From: CAG-217 sp963605415
Lineage (GTDB): Bacteria; Bacillota; Clostridia; Oscillospirales; Acutalibacteraceae
Direction of reading: 5' to 3'
NCBI GenBank assembly: GCA_963605415.1
Contig: CAVCUL010000001.1
Span: 1 to 64,000 of the forward strand
Length of the DNA stretch: 64,000 nucleotides
Under the pieces are notes generated by a model. It was given only the letters and a program-made list of their open reading frames with translations. It ran no database searches and had not been told where the DNA came from. The position numbers and the translations under genes were made by a program. Below are positions 16,232 through 23,042 of the stretch, in pieces (within the stretch, counting starts at the first letter, position 1; each line of letters starts with the position of its first letter).

Positions 16232-16512
16232 GCCTGTTCCAATTTGCCCTGCTTTGGCTGGCGTGCACCAACCTGCTGGCCATCGTGCTGACCGTCAGCG
16301 ACAAGGTACGGGCCAAAAAAGACAAATGGCGGGTGCCGGAGGATACGCTGCTTTTTGTAGCGCTCTTAGGCGGCGCCGTGGGCGAGTACATCACCATGCG
16401 CCTGATCCGCCACAAGACCCGGCATAAGAAATTTATGATCACCCTGCCGGTATTCATTCTGCTGCAAGCCGCGCTGGCCTTGGTGCTGGAAGCCAAGTTT
16501 TATTTTTATTGA
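16228..16512 (+). CDS. DUF1294 membrane protein
   Basis: A 94-residue protein with an N-terminal membrane segment, the cytoplasmic stretch DKVRAKKDKWRVPEDTLL typical of DUF1294, the GGAVGEYITMRLIRHKTRHKKF core, and a C-terminal membrane segment. Family function is unknown. The start overlaps the zinc-ribbon gene by four bases (ATGA), indicating coupled translation. Confidence 0.88.
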   Translation: MSLFQFALLWLACTNLLAIVLTVSDKVRAKKDKWRVPEDTLLFVALLGGAVGEYITMRLIRHKTRHKKFMITLPVFILLQAALALVLEAKFYFY

Positions 16513-16517
16513 TGGTA

Positions 16518-16550
16518 AAAACGGAGCCAAACGGCTCCGTTTTGTTTTTT
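16518..16550 (+). terminator. Terminator between DUF1294 and spoIVA genes
   Basis: AAAACGGAGCC pairs with GGCTCCGTTTT, followed by a T-rich tract. It lies between convergent genes and has A residues on the other side, so it may act both ways. Confidence 0.88.
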
Positions 16551-16562
16551 GTTTTTGTGTCG

Positions 16563-18038
16563 TTATAAAATAATACAGATCAGCCCGCTGCACCCCTCGT
16601 TGATCACCCGCTCGATGGTCTCTCTGAACTTGTTGCGGGCGTCCTCCGGCATACGATAGAGCTTGTTGTTCAGCCCCTCGTTCACCAGATCCAGCAGCGG
16701 CTTGCCAAACAAATTGGTATTCCAAATGGCTGCCGGGTTCTGTTCAAACTCCTTGAGCAGATACATTACCAGTTCCTGGGACTGGCTCTCGCTGCCTACA
16801 ATAGGCGCCACTTCCGTATAAGTATTGCAGCGGATCATGTGAATAGACGGCGCCTGGGCGCGGAGCTTTACGCCGTAGCGGCCGCCCTGTTTCATAATTT
16901 CCGGCTCATCCAGGTGCATCTCATCCATGGCGGGCATCACAATGCCGTAGCCGCTGTCCTCCACATCCGCCAACGCCTGCTCAAACCGGGCAAACCGCTG
17001 CTTGACGGTCACCAGCTGCAAGATCTGCTCCATCAGCTGGCGTTCGTTGGCAATGGTCAGGCCGCATTTCTCAGACAACACCTGATAAAAGTAACTGTGG
17101 TCCACCTGCACATCCAGCTGCACATCACCGGTGGACAGATCCAGCCGCCGCACCTGCACACTTTCGATCCGGGAGACCCGGGCCAGCGCTGCGGTAAACT
17201 GCTGCACGCTGTCAATGGTAGACAGACTGTGGCAGTCCTGCTGCACCGCGCCGAACAACTCCGCTTTCCAGGGGTCCTGATCGTCCAGGCACTTGATCCA
17301 CCCGGGCATCAACAGTTGTACGGAACTGATGGGAAATTCATACAGCACCTTTTGCAGTACCGCATTGAACGCTTCTGCGTCCATTTCCATACAGTTCTCT
17401 GCCAGCACCGGCACGCCGTATTTCTCTGTCAGTTCGGCTGCCAAAGCGGCCGTGCCCGGGGCTGTGGGGGTCTCGGAATTGAGCAGCACCACAAAGGGCT
17501 TGCCGTAGGATTTCAGCTCCTCGATCACCCGCTCCTCCGCTTCTTCATACTCGGCTCTGGGGATCGAGGTAATGGTGCCGTCCGTGGTCACCACAAGGCC
17601 GATGGTAGAGTGCTCGGTAATGACTTTCTTGGTGCCGATCTCCGCCGCCATATTAAAGGGTATCTCTTCCTCATACCAGGGGGTGCGCACCATACGGGGC
17701 TGCTCCTCCTCAATATAGCCCACGGCACTGGGCACAATGTAGCCCACGCAGTCCACCAGCCGCACACGGAATGCGGTGTGGTCCGCTAAGTTCAGGGTCA
17801 CCGCTTCCTCCGGCACGAACTTTGGCTCCGTGGTCATAATGGTGCGCCCGGCAGCTGACTGGGGCAGTTCGTCCGTGGCCCGCTCCCGCTGGTACTCTCC
17901 GTCAATATTGGGGATCACCATGGTGTCCATAAATCGCTTGATAAAGGTGGATTTGCCTGTACGCACCGGCCCCACTACGCCGATATAAATATCACCCTGC
18001 GTTCTGAGAGCGATATCGCTGTAAATACGCTGATCCAT
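16563..18038 (-). CDS. spoIVA: Stage IV sporulation protein A
   Basis: A 491-residue coat morphogenetic ATPase that polymerises on the forespore surface and forms the base of the spore coat. The Walker A motif GPVRTGKST is near residue 23. The family core DTMVIPNIDGEYQRERATDELPQS follows, and the C-terminus ends in a hydrophobic INEGCSGLICIIL. Anchoring needs SpoVM, encoded here at 21246. It follows sipL with only four bases between and GGAGTG as ribosome-binding site. Expression in the mother cell under sigma-E is the family rule; no clear sigma-E promoter was found. Confidence 0.98.
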   Translation of the reverse strand: MDQRIYSDIALRTQGDIYIGVVGPVRTGKSTFIKRFMDTMVIPNIDGEYQRERATDELPQSAAGRTIMTTEPKFVPEEAVTLNLADHTAFRVRLVDCVGYIVPSAVGYIEEEQPRMVRTPWYEEEIPFNMAAEIGTKKVITEHSTIGLVVTTDGTITSIPRAEYEEAEERVIEELKSYGKPFVVLLNSETPTAPGTAALAAELTEKYGVPVLAENCMEMDAEAFNAVLQKVLYEFPISSVQLLMPGWIKCLDDQDPWKAELFGAVQQDCHSLSTIDSVQQFTAALARVSRIESVQVRRLDLSTGDVQLDVQVDHSYFYQVLSEKCGLTIANERQLMEQILQLVTVKQRFARFEQALADVEDSGYGIVMPAMDEMHLDEPEIMKQGGRYGVKLRAQAPSIHMIRCNTYTEVAPIVGSESQSQELVMYLLKEFEQNPAAIWNTNLFGKPLLDLVNEGLNNKLYRMPEDARNKFRETIERVINEGCSGLICIIL

Positions 18039-18042
18039 TTGC

Positions 18043-19536
18043 TCACACTCCCGGAATCAAAAGAATGGTTTGTTGGCGAAGTACATCCTCCGTCAGTTGA
18101 TTTTCCTGCTGAATTAGCTCGGTGCGAGAGCGGAACTTCTTGGCAATGTCCCACAAGCTCTCGTCCTTGGCGGCAAAGTACAAGGTCAGTACCGGGGACT
18201 CACCGGCACTGCGGGGTTGCAGCTCCACATCGGTCACCGTCTGCATCTCCACCCCGGTGTACAGGCAGGCGCTGTATTCTATATTCACCCGCAGTTCAAT
18301 GCGGTTGGCCGACTGTAAGATATAATCAAAGGATTGCAGCCCGGCGCCTACAAATCCGGCGCACTTCTCGTCAGTCAGCGCCAGTTGCAGCCGGGTCACG
18401 CCGTCCTTGCAGCACAGATTGCCGCCCACATCGTAGTAGGCCACGCCGTAGCCCATCTCCACCAACAGCAGACCGTTTTGCACCCGCGCCTCCTGCATAG
18501 CAAGGGACAGGTCCACAATCTCTGCGATCTCCGTGTCCTCAAAGCTCAGGTCGGCGGACAGCGTTTTGCCGTCATAGAAAAATTGCGGGTCCCGCAGCAG
18601 CGGCACCGTGCCGGTCTGCACCCGGGCGTCATAAGCAATGGCGTAGGCGTCCGTTACCAGTCGGGTATCGCTGACCCGGGCGGCGGTGTAGGACACGCAA
18701 AAGGCCCCGGCGATCTCCAACCGGCGCAGGTCATTATTTTCGTCCGGCACCGGCTTAACAAACAGGGAGCCGATCTTCACCTGGGCAAAGGCGTGGCTGT
18801 CCTCGGTCATACCGGCCACATCCACGATCTTGCTGCTGTGCACGGTAAAGCAGCATTTTTCCGTGGTATGATCCGTGTTTTCATAGACCACGCACAGTTC
18901 CGCACGGCACTTCACCAGCATTTTGCCCTCAATGGTACGCACCTCGTCGATCACCGCAAAGGCGCCGGTGTGGATCAACACAGAGATATTGGTGTTGTGC
19001 TGGCCGATGGCGAACTTCTCGTCAAAATCACAGGAGAACAGCCCGGCGTCCAGCACATCCAGGCACTGGGCGTCTGCCTGGCGCAGAATGGCGCCGCAGC
19101 AGTCGGTCAGCTGGCTCTGTTCCGTATAGGCAAAGACCTCTGTGTGCACTTGCAGCCCGGAGCGCACCTCCAACTTGCGCTGATTGATCAGCCGATAGTT
19201 GGTAAAGGCCGTGCAGGCGTGCACCTGGGCAAAGGCAAAGGCGTCCGTCACCGGCGCGTCAATGTTCTTGGTGAACCGCTCCTCAAATTCGGCGGACAAG
19301 CAGCACCCGGAGGTGGAGATATACACCAGCGAAATGCGGCTGCGGCCGGTCACCTTTAAGCTGCCGGAGGCGTATTCGTAGTCCGTCACCGCGTGGCTGC
19401 ACACGCACCGCACCACCCGCTCCACATCTTCGCAGTATTGGGGCAGGCTCTCCTGGTATTCCACTTCAAACTTGGCTTCTCCCGTGCCCAAACAAACCGT
19501 GCGCTTGCTGTCGGCAAAGGTCTTTTCCGTTTCCAT
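18043..19536 (-). CDS. sipL: SipL-type SPOCS (DUF3794) and LysM protein
   Basis: A 497-residue protein with repeated DUF3794 (SPOCS) units and a C-terminal LysM domain (SLWDIAKKF near residue 455 through ILLIPGV at the end). In Clostridioides difficile SipL binds SpoIVA through its LysM domain and is needed for coat assembly. Position directly before spoIVA in the same operon supports the same job here. AAGGAG precedes the ATG. The gene symbol is inferred from domain order and neighbourhood. Confidence 0.9.
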   Translation of the reverse strand: METEKTFADSKRTVCLGTGEAKFEVEYQESLPQYCEDVERVVRCVCSHAVTDYEYASGSLKVTGRSRISLVYISTSGCCLSAEFEERFTKNIDAPVTDAFAFAQVHACTAFTNYRLINQRKLEVRSGLQVHTEVFAYTEQSQLTDCCGAILRQADAQCLDVLDAGLFSCDFDEKFAIGQHNTNISVLIHTGAFAVIDEVRTIEGKMLVKCRAELCVVYENTDHTTEKCCFTVHSSKIVDVAGMTEDSHAFAQVKIGSLFVKPVPDENNDLRRLEIAGAFCVSYTAARVSDTRLVTDAYAIAYDARVQTGTVPLLRDPQFFYDGKTLSADLSFEDTEIAEIVDLSLAMQEARVQNGLLLVEMGYGVAYYDVGGNLCCKDGVTRLQLALTDEKCAGFVGAGLQSFDYILQSANRIELRVNIEYSACLYTGVEMQTVTDVELQPRSAGESPVLTLYFAAKDESLWDIAKKFRSRTELIQQENQLTEDVLRQQTILLIPGV

Positions 19537-19620
19537 TGCAACATCTCCTTACAGTTACTGGTAATATCTATGCGCCCGCTCCCCCGCCTATGCACACCAA
19601 AGAAAAATGTTACAACGAGA

Positions 19621-19648
19621 AAACCCGCAGCACCTTTTCAGGTCCCGC
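19621..19648 (-). terminator. Hairpin upstream of sipL, possible second terminator
   Basis: Minus strand ACCCGC-GG-GACCT folds against AGGTGC-TGCGGGT and runs into TTTTCT. It follows a stronger terminator and may back it up. Confidence 0.5.
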
Positions 19649-19672
19649 GGGTCTCATTTATTGGCAAAAGTA

Positions 19673-19703
19673 AAAGATAGCCGAGCATAACAGCTCAGCT
19701 ATC
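19673..19703 (-). terminator. Terminator of the gpx-TSCPD-ohrR operon
   Basis: Minus strand GATAGCTGAGC pairs with GCTCGGCTATC (one G-U pair) and is followed by TTTT. It lies 20 bases past the regulator stop codon. Confidence 0.8.
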
Positions 19704-19722
19704 CTTTTGATTTTGGCTATAT

Positions 19723-20166
19723 TTACTGATCGTTCTGCATACTGTCCATCATACTGTGCAGAATACGGTATAATGCGGCGGCGTCTTGCTGGTCCAGGGA
19801 GATACAGCCCTGCATTTTGTAAGGCACTTCCACCGCTCGGGCTTGCAGTGCGCTGCCCTGTTCGGTAAGGGTCACAATAAGGATCCGCTCATCCTCCGCA
19901 GAACGACAGCGAGAGAGAAAACCCTTTTTCTCCAATGTTTTCAAAACAGGCGTTAATGTGCCGGAATCCAGAAACAACAGCTTTCCCAATTCCTTGACTG
20001 ACAGTTCCTCATGCTCCCACATGGCCATCATGGTAATGTATTGGGTGTAGGTCAATCCGATCTCGTCTAAAAACGGCTTATACCGCTTTACGATCTCCTT
20101 TGCGCAAACATACAAAGGAAAGCACAACTGATTATCCAGCTTTAACGCATCAAAATTCTGCTCCAT
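19723..20166 (-). CDS. MarR-family, OhrR-type peroxide-sensing regulator
   Basis: A 147-residue winged-helix regulator. The N-terminal LDNQLCFPLYV carries the single reactive cysteine at residue 15, the position used by OhrR proteins to sense organic hydroperoxides. The DNA-binding core is SVKELGKLLFLDSGTLTPVLKTLEKKGFL. It is the last gene after a glutathione peroxidase and a TSCPD gene on the same strand, so it likely represses its own operon and is released by peroxide. The inverted repeat at 21102-21116 is the best operator candidate. I do not name it ohrR because no ohr gene is present. Confidence 0.85.
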   Translation of the reverse strand: MEQNFDALKLDNQLCFPLYVCAKEIVKRYKPFLDEIGLTYTQYITMMAMWEHEELSVKELGKLLFLDSGTLTPVLKTLEKKGFLSRCRSAEDERILIVTLTEQGSALQARAVEVPYKMQGCISLDQQDAAALYRILHSMMDSMQNDQ

Positions 20167-20249
20167 AAAAATCTCCGTCTCTCGGTTTTACAAGTCAAAT
20201 CATACCACAACAGACGAAGAAAATCCAGTAGTTAACCGAAACTGATGCA

Positions 20250-20537
20250 TTATTCATCGTCATCCGGTGTGTAATTCGGATCCTGCGAAGCTGCATATGC
20301 AGCCCGTACAGCCTTTGCCAGCTGGTCGGAGCAGGAGGTGGGGCGCAGCCCGCACAAAACACCACTGAGTTTGCCCTCGATCTCGTCTATGGTCCAACCA
20401 TCCAGCAACAGGGAAAGCGCTTTTAAATTGCCGTTACAGCCGCCCATAAATTGAATATTGTGCACCACATTCCCGTCTAAATCCAGGCTGATCACTTGGG
20501 AGCAGGTATTTTCCGTTAAATAATCATAATGAAACAT
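20250..20537 (-). CDS. TSCPD domain protein (TIGR03905 family)
   Basis: A 95-residue protein with the TSCPD pattern: TENTCSQVISLDLDGNVVHN, then FMGGCNGNLKALS, LCGLRPTSCSDQLAKAVR. Four or five conserved cysteines suggest metal or redox chemistry. A related domain occurs at the C-terminus of some ribonucleotide reductases, but stand-alone members have no settled role. It starts one base after the gpx stop codon, so it is part of the peroxide operon. That context hints at a redox function. Confidence 0.85.
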   Translation of the reverse strand: MFHYDYLTENTCSQVISLDLDGNVVHNIQFMGGCNGNLKALSLLLDGWTIDEIEGKLSGVLCGLRPTSCSDQLAKAVRAAYAASQDPNYTPDDDE

Positions 20538-20538
20538 A

Positions 20539-21078
20539 TTACAAAATCTCCTTAATTTTCTCTCTGATATCGTCTATTTTGGCCGTCGGCTCGTAGCGAG
20601 CCACGATATTCCCTTCTCTGTCGATCAGGAACTTGGTAAAATTCCATTTGATGTTGCCGTTATTTTTGTAATCCGGGTCCATCTTTTTGGCAATGGGCGC
20701 CATAAACAGCTTGGCGGGACCGTTAAAGCCTTGGAATTTAGTGCTTGAAGTAAGCCATTTATACAATGGTATAGCATTTTCGCCGTTGACATCAATCTTG
20801 TGATACTGCGGAAAAGTAATGCCGTAGCGACCGGTGCAAAAATCGTGGATCTCCTCATCTTCTCCTGGCGCCTGATTGGCAAATTGATTGCAGGGAAAGT
20901 CCAAAATTTCCAATCCCTTGTCCGCAAATTCCTGATACATTTCCTGCAGCTCCGTGTACTGAGGCGTAAAGCCGCAACCTGTAGCGGTGTTAACCACCAG
21001 GATCACCTTGCCGCGGAATGTCGCAAGCTCCACATCCCTACCGTCCTGCGCCTGCACCGTAAAATCATAAATGTTCAT
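20539..21078 (-). CDS. Glutathione peroxidase family protein
   Basis: A 179-residue thiol peroxidase. The active-site motif NTATGCGFTPQY has cysteine (residue 35) rather than selenocysteine, and the second conserved motif is FPCNQF near residue 60. WNFTKFLIDREG carries the catalytic Trp and Asn. Bacterial members mostly use thioredoxin rather than glutathione. It is first in a three-gene operon with an OhrR-like regulator, so it probably removes organic or lipid peroxides. GGAGG precedes the start. Confidence 0.93.
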   Translation of the reverse strand: MNIYDFTVQAQDGRDVELATFRGKVILVVNTATGCGFTPQYTELQEMYQEFADKGLEILDFPCNQFANQAPGEDEEIHDFCTGRYGITFPQYHKIDVNGENAIPLYKWLTSSTKFQGFNGPAKLFMAPIAKKMDPDYKNNGNIKWNFTKFLIDREGNIVARYEPTAKIDDIREKIKEIL

Positions 21079-21101
21079 ACAAATACCTCCTATTGATTGC
21101 G

Positions 21102-21116
21102 CGCAATTCGATTGCG
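21102..21116 (-). promoter_or_regulatory. Inverted repeat, candidate operator of the peroxide operon
   Basis: CGCAAT-TCG-ATTGCG is a perfect 6-bp inverted repeat with a 3-base centre, placed between the promoter and the gpx start codon. A repressor bound here would block transcription. Link to the OhrR-type regulator is inferred from the operon. Confidence 0.5.
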
Positions 21117-21135
21117 TTTGATTTATTACGACTTA

Positions 21136-21164
21136 ATTGTACACAATCTTTTTGCGCTTGTCAA
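21136..21164 (-). promoter_or_regulatory. Promoter of the gpx-TSCPD-regulator operon
   Basis: Minus-strand perfect TTGACA (21159-21164), 17-base spacer and TACAAT (21136-21141). The -10 lies inside GTACAATTAA, which resembles half of the AT-rich sites bound by OhrR proteins. Confidence 0.8.
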
Positions 21165-21193
21165 TAGGTATTCTTACTTTTTTCTATTTTTGT

Positions 21194-21236
21194 AAAAAAG
21201 AAAACTTCGTTTCCCTGAGATAACGAAGTTTTCTTT
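21194..21236 (-). terminator. Terminator at the end of the yicC-to-spoVM operon
   Basis: A perfect 15-bp stem (AAAGAAAACTTCGTT with its complement, ten-base loop) ending in a T run on the minus strand. It begins 10 bases past the spoVM stop codon. Confidence 0.88.
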
Positions 21237-21245
21237 ATGTTGGAT

Positions 21246-21335
21246 TTAGGATTCCGCTTTAACTTTTTTGATCTTAAAAACAGCGCGCAGCACAGGTGCC
21301 AGCGCCTTTGGACACTCCAGTACAATCACTCGCAT
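21246..21335 (-). CDS. spoVM: Stage V sporulation protein M
   Basis: A 29-residue peptide, MRVIVLECPKALAPVLRAVF followed by KIKKVKAES. SpoVM is a tiny amphipathic helix that senses the curved forespore membrane and anchors SpoIVA. The central LECPKALAPVLRAVF matches the SpoVM pattern of a conserved proline within a short amphipathic segment, then a basic end. AAGGGAGG precedes the ATG. In Bacillus subtilis spoVM also lies downstream of thiN, so position supports the call, as does the presence of spoIVA and sipL. It is too short for routine gene finders. Confidence 0.85.
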   Translation of the reverse strand: MRVIVLECPKALAPVLRAVFKIKKVKAES

Positions 21336-21348
21336 AATCGGCCTCCCT

Positions 21349-21492
21349 TTAGCGTTTACAGCATATAATACCCAGGATGATCAGAGCAATGGCCAAAACG
21401 CGGGCGACCCAAACGGTAGGACAGCAGCAGGCAATCAGCAGCCCTGCACCAAATGCAATCCATAAAAAATCACGCCTGCACATCTTTTTCAC
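21349..21492 (-). CDS. Small cysteine-rich membrane protein, unknown
   Basis: An open frame of 47 codons from GTG (21492) or 44 from ATG (21483). It starts with a basic stretch (KKMCRRDF), then two hydrophobic segments rich in Leu, Ile, Ala and Cys, including CCCP, and ends CCKR. GGGGTG lies upstream of the GTG start. Its stop codon touches the Shine-Dalgarno of spoVM, so the two are probably translated together. Position between thiN and spoVM suggests a sporulation or membrane role, but I recognise no family. It should be treated as likely real but unproven. Confidence 0.6.
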   Translation of the reverse strand: MKKMCRRDFLWIAFGAGLLIACCCPTVWVARVLAIALIILGIICCKR

Positions 21493-21527
21493 GCCGAACA
21501 CCCCGCAAATGCTGTATTTACACCATA

Positions 21528-22172
21528 CTATGCACGCACTTGCAGATCGTTACTAAGCACCGTCAGCAGTCGACCCTCTCGAAATGAAATGGAACATTTC
21601 CCGTCCTTCACCTCATTGCTTTGGCACATAGAGGCAGCCGGGTCCAGGTCATAGTCCGTCAGTTCCCACTGGGCGCCTCGAATAGTCAGCCCCCGGCACA
21701 CACCGCCAAAAGCAAACAGAGAGAAATAATCGTAACCATCTCCGCTAAAAACAAACGGCCCGTCAGAAATAAATATTTTTTCATTAGGCGTAACAATTTC
21801 TGCCTGTACGCCGAGATTCAGACAATAGGCCAAGTTGGCCACATTAGAGAAAGAATGGTCAAAGCGGTTGCCGACAGCGCCCACCAGGGTCAATTGGTTA
21901 TAGCCCCGTGCCAACGCAAGCTTGATGGATGCAAGGGTGTCCGTATCATCTTTATGGGTTGGTAAAACAATACACTCCCCGGCGTGCTCCGGAACCGGTG
22001 AGGAATCATAGTCCCCCACTGCAACATCCGGTACCACCCCCAAGCGGCTGCATTTCTTCCAGCCGCTGTCTGCTGCCACCACAAAGGCGCCCGGCAGCAA
22101 CGGCTCTATGTAGGCAATATCCGTCTCCGGCGCGCCGCTAACGATGAGACAGCGCTTTATTTCCGTTCCCAT
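21528..22172 (-). CDS. thiN: Thiamine pyrophosphokinase
   Basis: A 214-residue enzyme that makes thiamine diphosphate from thiamine and ATP. Signature motifs are AADSGWKKC, VGDYDSSP, PTHKDDTDT and GAVGNRFDHSFSN, which hold the catalytic acidic residues. The C-terminal thiamine-binding domain follows with FSGDGYDYFSLFAF. It overlaps the end of rsgA by 16 bases. Gene order rsgA-thiN-spoVM is the Bacillus order, except that rpe is missing. Confidence 0.93.
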   Translation of the reverse strand: MGTEIKRCLIVSGAPETDIAYIEPLLPGAFVVAADSGWKKCSRLGVVPDVAVGDYDSSPVPEHAGECIVLPTHKDDTDTLASIKLALARGYNQLTLVGAVGNRFDHSFSNVANLAYCLNLGVQAEIVTPNEKIFISDGPFVFSGDGYDYFSLFAFGGVCRGLTIRGAQWELTDYDLDPAASMCQSNEVKDGKCSISFREGRLLTVLSNDLQVRA

Positions 22173-23041
22173 TTTTTTATATCCTTTACCTGATTATAAA
22201 ATTCAATATAGCTGTTGTGGCGGCTTTCGCTGATCTCGCCCCGCTCCACGGCGGCGCATACGGCGCAGCCTTTGTCTGCCACATGGGTGCAGCTGTTAAA
22301 CCGACAGTCTCCCAAATAAGGGCGAAAATCCGGGAAGCACATAGGCAGTTCATCTTTGTTGATCTCTGCGTCCCGCTCCAGTTCCAGTGCGGAAAAACCG
22401 GGCGTATCCGCCACCCAACCACCGGCCACCGGGTATAACTCACAGTGTCGGGTGGTGTGGCGGCCGCGACCCAGTTTCTTACTGGTCTCGCCGGTCTCCA
22501 GCGCCAAATCCGGGCACAGACGGTTCAGCAGCGTGGACTTGCCCACGCCGCTGTTGCCGGTAAACGCGCACAGCCGTCCGGAGATCAGCGCAGGCAACTC
22601 ATCTGCCCCTGCACCGGTGCGGGCATTGCACAGCACCACCGGATAACCTGCTTTTTTGTAAATGTCGGCATACTTCTGTCCATTCTCTGCCAAGTCCACC
22701 TTGGTGAGCACAATTACACAGTCAATACCCTTTTGCGCTGCCAGAACCGTCAGCTTGTCCATCTGCACGGTACGGATCTCCGGGTCCACCAGGGACGACA
22801 CAATAAACAGCCGGTCTAAATTAGCCAGCGGCGGCCGACGCAGTTCGTTCCTGCGGGGCAAAATGGCATCAATGGTATTCTCCCCTAGCGGGTTCACGGT
22901 GATCTCCACTCGATCCCCCACCAGCGGGCTGATCCGCTGCTTACGAAAGGCGCCCCGCGCCTTGCACTCATATAATCCATCGGCGGTTTCTACATAATAG
23001 AAACCGCCGATCCCCTTGTGAATTCTGCCTGTTACTGCCAT
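22157..23041 (-). CDS. rsgA: Ribosome small subunit-dependent GTPase A
   Basis: A 294-residue circularly permuted GTPase for 30S maturation. An N-terminal OB fold is followed by G motifs in permuted order: TKVD near residue 115, then the P-loop GNSGVGKST, then DTPG in VADTPGFS. A zinc-binding C-terminus has CRFNSCTHVADKGCAVC. The start MAVTGRIHKG lies just after the prkC stop. The frame upstream of it overlaps prkC and is not needed. Confidence 0.96.
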   Translation of the reverse strand: MAVTGRIHKGIGGFYYVETADGLYECKARGAFRKQRISPLVGDRVEITVNPLGENTIDAILPRRNELRRPPLANLDRLFIVSSLVDPEIRTVQMDKLTVLAAQKGIDCVIVLTKVDLAENGQKYADIYKKAGYPVVLCNARTGAGADELPALISGRLCAFTGNSGVGKSTLLNRLCPDLALETGETSKKLGRGRHTTRHCELYPVAGGWVADTPGFSALELERDAEINKDELPMCFPDFRPYLGDCRFNSCTHVADKGCAVCAAVERGEISESRHNSYIEFYNQVKDIKKWERK

Positions 23042-23042
23042 A

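Noticed and set aside
19537..19620. CATAGATA as a sigma-E -10 element before sipL
   Set aside because: The matching -35 at 13-15 bases is not present; only half of the consensus is seen.
19621..19648. Second T-box before sipL
   Set aside because: Only a short GGTGCTGCGGG resemblance; no stem I elements or GGAACC-type core.
20539..21078. Selenocysteine in the glutathione peroxidase
   Set aside because: The active-site codon is TGT/TGC for cysteine in frame; there is no in-frame TGA.
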